Notes: a model not told the origin generated them from the sequence alone. A DNA stretch of 64,000 bases from Sporomusaceae bacterium UBA7701 (GCA_002482545.1 DLGF01000006.1:1-64000); one strand, 5' to 3'. Counted from the stretch's first letter, positions 24,068-33,411 are shown. Numbers and translations: made by a program.

Positions 24068-24745
24068 ATGGCGATCAAGATTTTAGTGGCCGACGACGAG
24101 CCTAGTATCTGCGAAGTTGTGAAATTGTACCTGGAGCGCGAAGGATTCACCGTGTTTTCGACCGGCGACGGGGAAGCCGCCATGGAACTCGAGGCAACCC
24201 ATCAGCCTGATTTACTTATTCTTGACGTAATGCTTCCCAAGCATACCGGCTGGGAAATATGCCGGGCGCTGCCCCGCCGCGTTCCCGTCATTTTTCTCAC
24301 CGCCAAAGGCACCGAGGCCGACAAGATCACCGGGTTTTCCCTCGGGGCCGACGACTATGTCACCAAACCGTTCAGCCCGAAAGAGCTTGTTGCCAGAGTG
24401 AAAGCCGTCCTGCGCCGCAGCGGCCTGATTTTCGAAGCAGGCGACGTCCTCCGGTTCCCTGGACTGGTCATCAACCCCGCAACCCAGACGGTTGAGCATA
24501 ACAATGAGGAGATTACGCTGACTCCCAAGGAATTTGATCTGCTCCTTTTCCTGGCGCGCCACCCCAAGGCGGTCTTCTCCCGCGAGCAATTGCTGACCAA
24601 TGTCTGGGGCTACCAATTCGACGGCGATGACCGCACGGTGGATGCGACGGTAAAGCGGCTGCGCCAGAAATTCACCGGCGAAGCCGACGCTTTCATCCAT
24701 ACCGTTTGGGGCGTCGGCTACAAATTCGAGGTGAATAGCCGATGA
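24068..24745 (+). CDS. OmpR/PhoB-family response regulator
   Basis: A 225-residue two-component regulator. The receiver domain (1-115) has the acidic pair DDE at 9-11, phospho-acceptor Asp53 (LILDVMLP) and the TAKG and KPFSPKEL switch residues. The C-terminal winged helix (about 130-225) has the GDDRTVDATVKRLRQKF recognition region. The stop overlaps the kinase start (ATGA). It is on the plus strand, opposite to nearly all neighbours, with a GGAGGT site and a weak TTGCAA-N17-CATAAA promoter at 24009-24037. The signal is unknown. Confidence 0.92.
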   Translation: MAIKILVADDEPSICEVVKLYLEREGFTVFSTGDGEAAMELEATHQPDLLILDVMLPKHTGWEICRALPRRVPVIFLTAKGTEADKITGFSLGADDYVTKPFSPKELVARVKAVLRRSGLIFEAGDVLRFPGLVINPATQTVEHNNEEITLTPKEFDLLLFLARHPKAVFSREQLLTNVWGYQFDGDDRTVDATVKRLRQKFTGEADAFIHTVWGVGYKFEVNSR

Positions 24746-26145
24746 TCCGTTCGATCTTCGGCCGCCTGCTGCTCTCCCATATCGCGGTCATCCTGCTGAC
24801 CACCGTATTGCTGGGGGTTCTTATGTCTTACCTGCTCCGGGGGTATGTCGTGGAAAGCAAGAAGCGCGACCTTTATGACAAAGGCTATGCGGTGGCCACC
24901 ATGGTCGCCCCCATCCTGTCCTCCGGACGGCTCCCCTATCGTCTGGAATTGCTGGGCGATTTGGTCGGGGCCCAGCTCTGGGTCGCCAATCAGGAAGGAA
25001 CCGTCATCGCCGGCGATCCTCCGCCCCGCTGGTCGGGCAGGTTTCCGGGAAACGCTTCCCAGATCGACGCCCTGTTCGCCGGCAAGCCCCAGTCCTGGAT
25101 CCGCGACGCTCGCAACCAGACGGACCCTTCGATTATCGTGGCCGTTCCTATTTCGTCGGCGGCGGCGCCTACCGCTGTGTTTCTCTATACCCCCCTTACC
25201 GGCATCAACCTGGCGATTCGCTCCCTGGACCGGATCCTGCTGATATCCATTCTGTTCGGAACAATTGCGGCGATTACGATGGGCTTTTTCATTTCCCGCG
25301 GTTTGACCCGGCCGATCGCCGATATCAGCAAAGCCGCCGGCCGCTTTGCCGCCGGCGATTATCAGAGCCGCTCCGCCGCCGTGGGCGAGGACGAAATTGG
25401 CCGCCTGGCGCAGGTATTCAACAGGATGGCGGAAGCTCTCGCCCAAATCGAACAAAACCGCCGGGATTTTCTCGCCAATGTTTCCCATGAACTCAAGACC
25501 CCCGTCGCCGCCATCCAGGCGCTCACCGAAGCCCTCCAGGACGGCCTGGTGCCCGATCCGGACAAACAGAAGCGGTATTTGTCGACGATCGTGGGAGAGG
25601 CCGGCCACATCGACCGGCTGGTTCGCGATCTACTGGACCTGTCCCAATTGGAAGCCGGAGAACTGACGATTCTAAAGGAAAAAATAAGTCTTGCCGATTT
25701 CTTGCCCACGGAGCTTGCCAAATACGACTATATGCTGGCGCCTAAGGGGCTTAGCCTCCGGGCGGACATCCCGCCGGTCCTCCCGCCGGTCACCGCCGAT
25801 CCGATGCGGCTCTCGCAAGTCATGGCCAACCTGATCAGCAATGCCGTCCGCTATTCTCCCGACGGCGGGACGATCGAAATAACCGCCAAAACCGTTGCGG
25901 GAAAGGTAATGATCACCGTTGCCGATAACGGTCCCGGCATCCCCCGTTCCGACCAGCCTCACATCTGGGACCGTTTCTACCGGGTGGACAAATCCCGCTC
26001 GCGGCAATACGGCGGCACCGGCCTCGGGCTGGCCATCACCAAGCATCTCGTGCAGGCCATGGGCGGCGAAATCAGCCTGCACAGCATTCCCGGGGAAGGC
26101 GCCACCTTTGCCCTGTCTCTGCCGATCGACCCGGCAAAATCTTAA
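24742..26145 (+). CDS. Sensor histidine kinase
   Basis: A 467-residue membrane kinase paired with the preceding regulator. One membrane segment lies at about 10-32 and a second near 155-180, around a periplasmic or extracellular sensor region (LGDLVGAQLWVANQEGTVIAGDPP). Then come a HAMP domain (SRGLTRPIADISKAAGRFAAGDY), a HisKA helix with FLANVSHELKTPVAAI and the HATPase boxes DNGPGIP and GGTGLGLAI. No known ligand motif. The next gene encodes a secreted repeat protein that could be its regulon member or sensor partner. Confidence 0.92.
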   Translation: MIRSIFGRLLLSHIAVILLTTVLLGVLMSYLLRGYVVESKKRDLYDKGYAVATMVAPILSSGRLPYRLELLGDLVGAQLWVANQEGTVIAGDPPPRWSGRFPGNASQIDALFAGKPQSWIRDARNQTDPSIIVAVPISSAAAPTAVFLYTPLTGINLAIRSLDRILLISILFGTIAAITMGFFISRGLTRPIADISKAAGRFAAGDYQSRSAAVGEDEIGRLAQVFNRMAEALAQIEQNRRDFLANVSHELKTPVAAIQALTEALQDGLVPDPDKQKRYLSTIVGEAGHIDRLVRDLLDLSQLEAGELTILKEKISLADFLPTELAKYDYMLAPKGLSLRADIPPVLPPVTADPMRLSQVMANLISNAVRYSPDGGTIEITAKTVAGKVMITVADNGPGIPRSDQPHIWDRFYRVDKSRSRQYGGTGLGLAITKHLVQAMGGEISLHSIPGEGATFALSLPIDPAKS

Positions 26146-26245
26146 AAAATAGGTTTGCTGTCACATTTTTGTCAAATTCCTCCGTTACACTATTCTTAGC
26201 AGCTACGAACGGCTGACTCTATTCCTTTGAACGGAGGTATGCAAA

Positions 26246-26911
26246 ATGACTTTATTGTCCAGAAAGACTCTGGCCGCCGTCCTTGCGGGCGCTTTTCTGG
26301 TTGTAGGCGCCGCGACCCCGCTCCTGGCGCAGGAAGCCAAGTCAAAGGAGCCCCCGGCTTCAGCCTCCCACCGCCAGATCGATCCTGACAAGGCGGCTGC
26401 CCGCCTGTCGGACACCTTTGCAATCGACAAGGATGTCGTACTTAAACACTACAACGCCGGCACCAGCCTGCGCGACTTACAAAAAGCGGCCTTCCTGGCC
26501 AAGGCCAGCGGCAAATCCTTCGAGGACGTGCTGGCTCTCAAAACATCTGATAACACCTGGAAAGACGTTGGCAAGACCCTCGCCATAACCAAGGAGCAAA
26601 TGCGGAGCACCCATCAGGATATCGTGGCCACGCAGCTCAATCAACGGCTGGGACTCGACAAGGGCCGCACCCAGGAACTGCTGGGCGAAGGCTACCGGGC
26701 GCATGATATCGCCATGGCCTCCCTGCTGGCAAATGCCAGCGGCAAGCCGGTAGCTGACGTGCTCCAACTGAAGAAGATCAACAACACCTGGCACCAAGTG
26801 GCTCAAACGCTCGGCGTGGATGACGCCACCTTTAAGCAGGAGGCGAAAAAGCTGCGGGATGCTTTCCCCCGCCATCATTTCCGCCACTCCACCGTAGAGG
26901 GCCGGCGATAA
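26246..26911 (+). CDS. Secreted protein with two internal repeats
   Basis: A 221-residue exported protein of unknown function. The signal peptide (1-29) ends in a typical LLAQEA cleavage region. Two repeats of about 70 residues follow (51-119 and 128-199), each with the pattern LAxASGKxxxDVLxLKxxxNTWxxVxxTL. The tail is His/Arg-rich (PRHHFRHST). It lies about 100 bases after the two-component genes with its own GGAGGT site and a possible promoter TTGTCA-N16-TATTCT at 26169-26196. A cell-envelope stress or signal-modulating role is inferred from context only. Confidence 0.75.
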   Translation: MTLLSRKTLAAVLAGAFLVVGAATPLLAQEAKSKEPPASASHRQIDPDKAAARLSDTFAIDKDVVLKHYNAGTSLRDLQKAAFLAKASGKSFEDVLALKTSDNTWKDVGKTLAITKEQMRSTHQDIVATQLNQRLGLDKGRTQELLGEGYRAHDIAMASLLANASGKPVADVLQLKKINNTWHQVAQTLGVDDATFKQEAKKLRDAFPRHHFRHSTVEGRR

Positions 26912-26984
26912 TAAGCAGACTGGCGATAAAGGGTCCAACTGTGCAGATGGACCTTTCTTGCCAGCCTGGATTTCTCAACAGACT

Positions 26985-27011
26985 GAAGCCATCGCAAAAA
27001 GCGATGGCTTC
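26985..27011 (+). terminator. Terminator after the repeat protein gene
   Basis: GAAGCCATCGC (26985-26995) and GCGATGGCTTC (27001-27011) pair perfectly around AAAAA and are followed by TTAATT. A weaker hairpin (26927-26958, pairing around GGTCCA/TGGACC) lies between it and the stop codon. Confidence 0.7.
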
Positions 27012-27096
27012 TTAATTATGGTCCGCACCTTGTTAACTTCACATAACATTGGCTTCCCGCATACAATATATTGACATAACGGAAAGGAGGCAAACA

Positions 27097-27378
27097 ATGA
27101 GCAAGTTCAATCGGATGCTAGCCCGCATGCTGCGGCCATCAGATTCTCTGCCGGTCGTTCCTTCCCTGCACCCCTATAATTTTCTGCTCCAACTGCAGCC
27201 ATTATTGCAGCAAGGACGGCATGCCCTCGACGACAACCCTTCCCGCCACGTCCTTACCGAAGTCGCGCTGACCGCCTATCTGATGGGCATGGGGTTCGAC
27301 TATCGCCCCGCCAAAGCCATTGTGGATACCTGGGAGACCGATGACGCCCTGCTCAATGAAGGTCTTTTGGAAAAGTAA
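27097..27378 (+). CDS. Small conserved-looking protein, unknown
   Basis: A 93-residue protein, probably cytoplasmic. It has no signal peptide and no motif I recognise; the sequence is helix-rich (NFLLQLQPLLQQGRHALD, then LTEVALTAYLMGMGFDYRPAKAIVDTWE). The start at 27097 is set by an excellent GGAAAGGAGG site. It is on the plus strand after the two-component/repeat-protein group and convergent with the thioesterase gene. No function is proposed. Confidence 0.7.
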   Translation: MSKFNRMLARMLRPSDSLPVVPSLHPYNFLLQLQPLLQQGRHALDDNPSRHVLTEVALTAYLMGMGFDYRPAKAIVDTWETDDALLNEGLLEK

Positions 27379-27487
27379 CTGCGGCTAAGCCGGTAATTTA
27401 ACCCAGGCCCTGCTCCGGGACAGGCAAAAACCAAGTCAAAGCGTACATCCTTTCGTCCAGTTAGCAGCCTGGCGGATGACCTGAAAA

Positions 27488-27512
27488 AAACGGCAGATTG
27501 TATCTGCCGTTT
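27488..27512 (-). terminator. Terminator of the ftsH-thioesterase unit
   Basis: AAACGGCAGAT (27488-27498) pairs with ATCTGCCGTTT (27502-27512). On the minus strand it runs into seven T residues. It can also serve the convergent plus-strand gene, though with a weaker T-tract. Confidence 0.85.
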
Positions 27513-27565
27513 GATTACTGTTATGAGACTTTCAGCCGGCCGGGCCCCTGCCGCCAGGCACTCAC

Positions 27566-27958
27566 TTATTGTTTGGCAGCCACCTTGGCCAGAAACTTCG
27601 GCAAATTGACGAGGTACCGTTCATGCCGGCCCTCACCCACCTTTTCCCGGTCATCAAAAGCCTCGACCGTGAAAGTCAGCCGCTTGCCGCTTATCTCCGT
27701 GAGTTCCGCCACAGCGCGGACAGTCATGCCTTCGGGCGTTGCGGCCAAGTGGGCCATGTCAATCCGGGTGCCGACCGAACCTTCGTCCGGAGCAAGATAC
27801 GGCGTCAAAGCGTCAACCGCAGCCTGTTCCATGAGGGCCACCAGCATCGGCGTGGCCAGCACCCTGACTCCGGCATTCCCCATCTTGTCCGCCATATTGT
27901 CTTCGGCCACCCGCACGGCCGCCTGGCCCCGGATTCCCGTTACCAACACTGCGGCCAA
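27566..27958 (-). CDS. FlK-like hot-dog thioesterase
   Basis: A 130-residue single-domain thioesterase of the fluoroacetyl-CoA thioesterase (FlK) family. The catalytic pattern is visible: VLATPMLVALMEQAA (Thr and Glu) and VGTRIDMAHLAATPEGM (His). Family members hydrolyse small acyl-CoAs; the natural substrate here is unknown. The TTG start lies inside the last codons of ftsH (19-base overlap) with GGGAGG at about 10 bases. The two are probably coupled. Confidence 0.85.
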   Translation of the reverse strand: MAAVLVTGIRGQAAVRVAEDNMADKMGNAGVRVLATPMLVALMEQAAVDALTPYLAPDEGSVGTRIDMAHLAATPEGMTVRAVAELTEISGKRLTFTVEAFDDREKVGEGRHERYLVNLPKFLAKVAAKQ

Positions 27959-29871
27959 GGTTCTTCAGCCTCCCGTCGGCAGGTATAGACGATCTTCGGC
28001 CCGGATTCCCCTTCCGGGGCGGTTAGGGTATTGGTCGGAGCCGCCGGCGGTTCCTCCACCGGTTTTTCCTCCTCAATCTTGCCGTTGTTCAGAAGCTGTT
28101 CCAGCTCATGGGCCTCGAGGGTCTCCCGCTCGAGCAGAGCCGCGGCGATGAGATGAAGCTTATCCATGTTGGCTTTGAGTATCTCTTCGGTTTTAGTATA
28201 AGCGTCATCCATGATCTTCCGGACTTCCTTGTCGATCGCGTAGGCGACTTCTTCGCTGTAATTGCGGTCGCGGGCGATATCCCGTCCCAGGAAGACCTGC
28301 TGATCCTGCCGCCGCCCAAAGGTTATTGGGCCAAGCGTCTCGCTCATGCCATATTCGGTGATCATTTTGCGTATCAGGTCGGTCGCCCGTTCCAGATCGT
28401 TCTGGGCGCCGGTGCTGATCTCCCCGAGCACCAAGGCCTCCGCGACCCGTCCTCCCAGGAGATATTTCAGTTGCTGCAGCAGTTCCGTCCGGGTTGCGTA
28501 ATATTTGTCTTCCTTCGGCAGCATCAGGGTATAGCCGCCGGCCCGACCCCGGGGGATAATCGATACTTTATGAACCGCCACGTCGTTGCTGGGAATGAGC
28601 AATCCCACCAAAGCGTGCCCGCCTTCATGATAAGCGGTCAGCCTGCGTTCCTGATCGCTGATAACCTTGCTCTTGCGCTCCGGACCGGCCACCACTCTTT
28701 CGATGGCTTCCTCCAGTTCGGTCATCTCAATTCGCTTTCTGCCCCGCCGCGCAGCCAGCAAGGCCGCTTCGTTGACCAGATTGCTGAGATCGGCCCCGGT
28801 AAACCCGGGCGTCCGCCGGGCCAGAACCTCCAAATTGGCTTCCTTGGCCAAGGGCTTCCCGCGGGTGTGGACCTTTAAGATTTCCAGGCGGCCTCTGATA
28901 TCCGGCCGGTCGACGACGACCTGCCGGTCGAAGCGGCCCGGCCGCAAGAGGGCCGGATCAAGAATATCCGGGCGGTTCGTCGCGGCAATGATGATGATGC
29001 CTTCGTTGATTCCGAAGCCATCCATCTCCACCAGGAGCTGGTTGAGGGTTTGCTCCCGTTCGTCGTGACCGCCGCCCAGGCCAGCGCCCCGTTGACGGCC
29101 CACCGCATCAATCTCATCAATGAATACGATGCAGGGAGCATTCTTCTTGGCTTGTTCAAACAAATCCCGCACCCGGGACGCCCCGACCCCGACAAACATT
29201 TCCACAAAATCGGAGCCGCTGATGCTGAAAAACGGCACTCCCGCTTCACCGGCCACCGCCCGGGCCAGCAGAGTCTTGCCGGTTCCCGGCGGGCCAAAAA
29301 GCAATACGCCCTTGGGGATGCGGGCCCCCAAATCATTGAATTTCTTCGGATGCTTCAGGAACTCGACGACTTCCTCCAGTTCCTGCTTGGACTCGTCGGC
29401 GCCGGCAACATCACTGAACGTGACCTTGGTCTTTTCCTCGCTATGCAGCTTTGCCCGGCTCTTGCCGAACGACATGACCCGATTTCCTCCGCCCTGGGTC
29501 TGCTGCATGATGAAAAACCAAACCCCGATCAGCAGCAGCATCGGCAATATGGAGGAAAAGATCGTCGTCCACCAGGGGGGCTGGGGGGGCTGCTCTGCCT
29601 TAATGTCAACGCCTTTTTCCCGCAGTGTGCCGATCAGCGTGGGGTCGTTGGGAGTAACAGTCGTAAACTCCTGTCCGTCCTTGAGCCTGCCGCGGATGGT
29701 ATTCTCTACTATCGTCACACGTTCAACCTTCTGCTCTTCTACCTGGTGTAAAAACTCGGTGTAACTTTTTTCTTGCTTGGTGGTGTTTCGTGACGATACA
29801 TAGTCAATGATCGAAATCGCGATGATGATGATGAGTAGGTAAAAGCTTACGTTGCGGAAAAACTTATTCAA
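27940..29871 (-). CDS. ftsH: ATP-dependent zinc metalloprotease FtsH
   Basis: A 643-residue membrane protease. Two membrane segments (about 7-25 and 105-125) flank a short external domain. The AAA+ module has Walker A FGPPGTGKT, Walker B CIVFIDEIDAVG and the SRH block NRPDILDPALLRPGRFDRQV. The zinc site is HEGGH in the peptidase domain. It degrades membrane and regulatory proteins and is needed for sporulation in Bacillus. The TTG start at 29871 has GAGAGGAGG upstream; the longer frame to 29961 runs into the promoter. It follows hpt, as in many Firmicutes. Confidence 0.96.
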   Translation of the reverse strand: MNKFFRNVSFYLLIIIIAISIIDYVSSRNTTKQEKSYTEFLHQVEEQKVERVTIVENTIRGRLKDGQEFTTVTPNDPTLIGTLREKGVDIKAEQPPQPPWWTTIFSSILPMLLLIGVWFFIMQQTQGGGNRVMSFGKSRAKLHSEEKTKVTFSDVAGADESKQELEEVVEFLKHPKKFNDLGARIPKGVLLFGPPGTGKTLLARAVAGEAGVPFFSISGSDFVEMFVGVGASRVRDLFEQAKKNAPCIVFIDEIDAVGRQRGAGLGGGHDEREQTLNQLLVEMDGFGINEGIIIIAATNRPDILDPALLRPGRFDRQVVVDRPDIRGRLEILKVHTRGKPLAKEANLEVLARRTPGFTGADLSNLVNEAALLAARRGRKRIEMTELEEAIERVVAGPERKSKVISDQERRLTAYHEGGHALVGLLIPSNDVAVHKVSIIPRGRAGGYTLMLPKEDKYYATRTELLQQLKYLLGGRVAEALVLGEISTGAQNDLERATDLIRKMITEYGMSETLGPITFGRRQDQQVFLGRDIARDRNYSEEVAYAIDKEVRKIMDDAYTKTEEILKANMDKLHLIAAALLERETLEAHELEQLLNNGKIEEEKPVEEPPAAPTNTLTAPEGESGPKIVYTCRREAEEPWPQCW

Positions 29872-29932
29872 CAGGGTAAACCTCCTCTCGCTGGAGCTCT
29901 CACGGACAGAAGATGGACATCCATAGGTTAGT

Positions 29933-29961
29933 ATTATACCACAGATTGGATATGGTGACAA
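29933..29961 (-). promoter_or_regulatory. ftsH promoter
   Basis: On the minus strand TTGTCA (29961-29956), a 17-base spacer, TATAAT (29938-29933). It lies in the 137-base gap between hpt and ftsH, giving ftsH a transcript of its own. Confidence 0.8.
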
Positions 29962-30008
29962 TTAATACCTGATGCAAATCCCATCACTAACTATAGCTTA
30001 TGCATTAT

Positions 30009-30548
30009 TCAGCCACTATAAGCCTCGGGTTTCAAAACTCCAATAAACGGCAGGTTGCGGTATTTCTCAGCATAGTCCAGTCCGTATCCGACGACGAATT
30101 GATCCGGGATGGTGAACCCGTTGTAGTCGACCGGCACATCCACCTTGCGGCGAGACGGCTTGCTGAGCAGCGTGCATATCTTGATGCTGGCCGGCTTGCG
30201 GGATTTCAGGTTTTCCACGAGGTATTTCAGGGTTAGACCGGAATCGATAATATCTTCGACGATCAAGAGGTGCTTGCCCTCGACATCTTCATCCAGGTCC
30301 TTGAGGATACGAACCACGCCGCTGGAATGAGTGGATGCCCCGTAACTGGATACCGCGATAAAATCGAGGGCGACAGGCCGGGATATGGCTCGGGCCAAGT
30401 CGGCCATAAAAATAACCGCCCCTCTGAGCACCCCGATCATCAGGATGTCCTTGCCGGCGTAGTCGGCCGAAATCGCCTCCCCCAGTTCCTTTACCCGCGT
30501 CGCGATAGCCTCGGTACTTACAAGCACTTCTTTGATATCTTCGATCAC
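30009..30548 (-). CDS. hpt: Hypoxanthine phosphoribosyltransferase
   Basis: A 179-residue purine salvage enzyme forming IMP or GMP from the base and PRPP. The PRPP-binding motif is LLIVEDIIDSGLTLKYL; further blocks are VLRGAVIFMADLARAI and FVVGYGLDYAEKYRNLPFIGVL. It starts with GTG 3 bases after the tilS stop, with its GGAGGAG site inside tilS. The tilS-hpt-ftsH order is the classic Firmicutes arrangement. Confidence 0.96.
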   Translation of the reverse strand: MIEDIKEVLVSTEAIATRVKELGEAISADYAGKDILMIGVLRGAVIFMADLARAISRPVALDFIAVSSYGASTHSSGVVRILKDLDEDVEGKHLLIVEDIIDSGLTLKYLVENLKSRKPASIKICTLLSKPSRRKVDVPVDYNGFTIPDQFVVGYGLDYAEKYRNLPFIGVLKPEAYSG

Positions 30549-30551
30549 TTA

Positions 30552-31943
30552 TTACTCCTCCTGCCGCTCGATTATTAGCTGCAAAAACCGCGCCGTTCCG
30601 TCGGCTGGCCGCCCCTGCTGAGCCGTCCGCAGGCCGCCCAGCCAAATAATCATCCCCGTCTCATCACAGAATACGGGAATGGCATCCCGCTGGCGACGCG
30701 GTATTTTGGCGTCAATCAAATATTCCTTAAGCTTTTTGCCGCCCGGCGCTCCCGCAGGGCGAAACCTGTCGCCCGCCTGTCTCGTCCGCACCCAAATAGG
30801 CGGCTTGAGCTCATCCCAGTCGAATACAGCACTTAGTCTGCCCCTGTCCGGCGGACGATAGTCGCTGAGCCGGGCGGTAATGGCCAGTTTAAGCTCCGGC
30901 ACGGCGGTTATTCCGGGAATGCAAAGCCTTACACCGGGACTGGCGATCCCGGCAGGCGACTCATCCTGCCCGGGCACGAAAAATTCAAGACCGCTGTAGC
31001 CTTTGCCGACCGACAGGCCCGGAAGCCTGATTTCACTGCCGGTAACGCCGTCAACAATCAACTCTAACACTTTTTCCACATGGCGAAAGCTTATTCCTTT
31101 CAGACTCCCCCGTTTTTTTTCAATTGCCATCCGGATCACTTCCCGGCGAAGGGCAACCGGCTGCTCCGCCAGGCTTTGGGCGGCGAGCAGCAGCCGCTCC
31201 TGCTCCGCGAAAGCTATGGCCGGCCAAAGACGCCGGGCCTCTTGGGCGATCAGCTCATGCTCGTCGCCGATGATCTGGGCGGCCCGGGTCAGGGCTTCCG
31301 CGACGTTGGCGTTGATTTCCCGCTTGATCCGGGGCAGCAGCTCCAGCCGGATATAATTGCGGAGGTAGTCGGTCTTGAGGTTGGAACTGTCGAGCCGCGG
31401 CGTCAGGCCCTGTTCCCGGCAGTAGTCTTCAATTTCCTGCCGGGTTACGGCCAAAAAAGGATGGATGATATTCCCCGACACCGGCTTCATGCCCCCCAGT
31501 CCGGCCCCGCCGGCCCCCCGGAACAGATGGAGCAGGATGGTCTCGGCCTGATCGTCCTGGTGGTGGCCGGTGGCAATCTTAGCGCCTCCCAGCCGGCTCG
31601 CCACCTCCTGCAAATACCGGTAACGGATCATTCTTGCCGCTTCCTCGGGCGAGCGTCCGCCCCGGGCGATATAGGCCGGAACGTCAATCGCCGTTGTATA
31701 GCAAACCAGTCCCCGTTGGGCGCAAAAATCCCGGACGAAAGCGGCGTCAGCCGCCGACTGGGCTCCCCGGAACATATGGTCGAGATGGGCGACGGCCAGG
31801 GTTAATTGATATTCCTCGCTTAACTCATGAAATACATGGACCAGGGCCAGCGAGTCCGGTCCGCCCGAACAGGCCGCCACGATCCTGTCCCCCTTTTGAA
31901 CAAGCCGGTGACGTCCGATCCATTGTCTAACCTTTGTCAGCAT
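30552..31943 (-). CDS. tilS: tRNA(Ile)-lysidine synthetase
   Basis: A 463-residue enzyme that converts the wobble C of tRNA-Ile(CAU) to lysidine. The PP-loop is AACSGGPDSLALVH, with ATGHHQDDQAETILLHLFRGAG downstream. The C-terminal domains follow (RTRQAGDRFRPAGAPGGKKLKEYLIDAKIPRRQRD is the typical TilS C-terminal block, shown here only in part as residue pattern). The start overlaps the end of the transporter gene by 17 bases. Confidence 0.95.
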   Translation of the reverse strand: MLTKVRQWIGRHRLVQKGDRIVAACSGGPDSLALVHVFHELSEEYQLTLAVAHLDHMFRGAQSAADAAFVRDFCAQRGLVCYTTAIDVPAYIARGGRSPEEAARMIRYRYLQEVASRLGGAKIATGHHQDDQAETILLHLFRGAGGAGLGGMKPVSGNIIHPFLAVTRQEIEDYCREQGLTPRLDSSNLKTDYLRNYIRLELLPRIKREINANVAEALTRAAQIIGDEHELIAQEARRLWPAIAFAEQERLLLAAQSLAEQPVALRREVIRMAIEKKRGSLKGISFRHVEKVLELIVDGVTGSEIRLPGLSVGKGYSGLEFFVPGQDESPAGIASPGVRLCIPGITAVPELKLAITARLSDYRPPDRGRLSAVFDWDELKPPIWVRTRQAGDRFRPAGAPGGKKLKEYLIDAKIPRRQRDAIPVFCDETGMIIWLGGLRTAQQGRPADGTARFLQLIIERQEE

Positions 31944-32388
31944 AGCCGATACCGCTTTCTTTCTTCTGGTAAGTCAGAATCAACCGGTAAACCGTGACGC
32001 TGACAAAAATGCCAAAGGCGATGGCCCCGGCAATAAACAGCGTTTGGACCCCCATCGCCACCGCCTGGGAGTATTCCCGCTCCACGAAAAAGCGCATCGT
32101 CATGAAGGCTTCCCGGCCCGGAACAAGAGGAATAAACCCGGGGATGACAAAAATTGTGGCCGGCTTGCGGAGGAGGCGGGCCAGCAGTTCCGCCACCAGC
32201 CCGACCATCAGCCCGCCGCAGAAATTGGCGCCGATGGCATTGCCCCCGTATCCGGCAAAACCATACATGGCCAGCCAGGCAAGCATCGCGTTCAGGCTTC
32301 CGTAAAGCAGCAAGCTGCGAGGAACGCGATATAAAATCCCCACCGCCGCCCCCATCAAAAACACGGCCAAAAGTTTCAGCGCCAGCAT
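31927..32388 (-). CDS. Threonine/serine exporter family, C-terminal half (DUF3815-like)
   Basis: A 153-residue membrane protein with about five hydrophobic segments and the family block TIFVIPGFIPLVPGREAFMTMRFF. It represents the second half of the ThrE exporter, encoded separately in many Firmicutes. The start at 32388 has GAGGTGA upstream. It begins 10 bases after the partner gene. Export of threonine, serine or another small solute is the family role; the actual substrate is unknown. Confidence 0.85.
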   Translation of the reverse strand: MLALKLLAVFLMGAAVGILYRVPRSLLLYGSLNAMLAWLAMYGFAGYGGNAIGANFCGGLMVGLVAELLARLLRKPATIFVIPGFIPLVPGREAFMTMRFFVEREYSQAVAMGVQTLFIAGAIAFGIFVSVTVYRLILTYQKKESGIGYADKG

Positions 32389-32398
32389 TATGATCACC

Positions 32399-33163
32399 TC
32401 ACCAGCCTGCCACCGCAAGAATAATTACCACGCCCATGGCTACGGCCATGGAAGTCAGGGCCGCCTCAGCTCCGCGGGAGATTCCGCTTAGCAAATCCCC
32501 GGCGATTATATCCCGGATGGCGTTGGTGATGGCCACCCCGGGGACGAGAGGCATAATGCCTCCCACAATGATGATATCGCGGCCCAGGACCGGCCAAAAG
32601 CCATGCAGTATAGTCCCCACCAGCGCGGCAACCAGCGCGCCGAGGAATTCAAAGGTAAACCTTACCCCGTGCAGCCTGGATACAATATGCGCGATATACC
32701 GAACGATAAACGCCGAAAAAAAGGCGGCAGCCACCTCGCTCGGCATGCCGTTTTGCAGTACGGCGTAGGCACCGCCGACCAGTCCTGCGGCCAGCATCGA
32801 CGGAAAAAGGGAAAACCCCGTCCGTTCCCGGGAGATCCGCCCCAGCAGCGCGGACGCCTCCGCAAAATCCAGGCGGTTGTCGGCCAGGCGGCGGGACAAC
32901 TCGTTTACCTTGGCAATCCGGTCCAGGTTTATAGTGCGATCCCGCACCCGCCGCATAGTCGTGATCGATTGCCCCGCAGGATCGGTTACCGTAAGAAAGA
33001 CCCCGGTAGGAATGACGAAGCTCTCTACTTCGCCTGCCCCGCCCGCCCGCGCAATATGTTCCATGGTTTCTTCAACCCGTGAAGTTTCCGCCCCGTTCAT
33101 CAGCATGACTTCACCGGCCAGGATCGCGAGATTTACCGTCTGTTCGAGGGTTATCGGCTTCAC
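32399..33163 (-). CDS. Threonine/serine exporter family, N-terminal half (DUF1212-like)
   Basis: About 254 residues. A soluble N-terminal half (ILAGEVMLMNGAETSRVEETMEHIA, VFLTVTDPAG) is followed by five hydrophobic segments with DIIIVGGIMPLVPGVAITNAIRDIIAGDLLSG. It forms the complete exporter with the downstream gene. I prefer the GTG at 33163 because GAGGAGAG precedes it; an ATG at 33271 is possible but has no ribosome site. The region 33164-33411 otherwise holds no gene that I can see. Confidence 0.85.
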   Translation of the reverse strand: MKPITLEQTVNLAILAGEVMLMNGAETSRVEETMEHIARAGGAGEVESFVIPTGVFLTVTDPAGQSITTMRRVRDRTINLDRIAKVNELSRRLADNRLDFAEASALLGRISRERTGFSLFPSMLAAGLVGGAYAVLQNGMPSEVAAAFFSAFIVRYIAHIVSRLHGVRFTFEFLGALVAALVGTILHGFWPVLGRDIIIVGGIMPLVPGVAITNAIRDIIAGDLLSGISRGAEAALTSMAVAMGVVIILAVAGW

Positions 33164-33411
33164 CGGGGCACTCTCCTCTTTTCCGGTTTGCTTGCCTATT
33201 TCTCGCGCCACGGGCCATTCTCCTGCAAGGTAGGCACCGTGTCTTTGATTCAGTTCCTGTTCCTCGTGCATTTGTCGCTTGGAACGCGTTCTTGGGGCAT
33301 TAGAAAATTACTTCAGACGGAAATTGTATGCCATTTGAATAGTCTTTCCGCGGCAAGTACTTTTCATTAAGCAATCGCGGCGGGAAAGCGCCCCCGCTAC
33401 AGCCTCAACGG

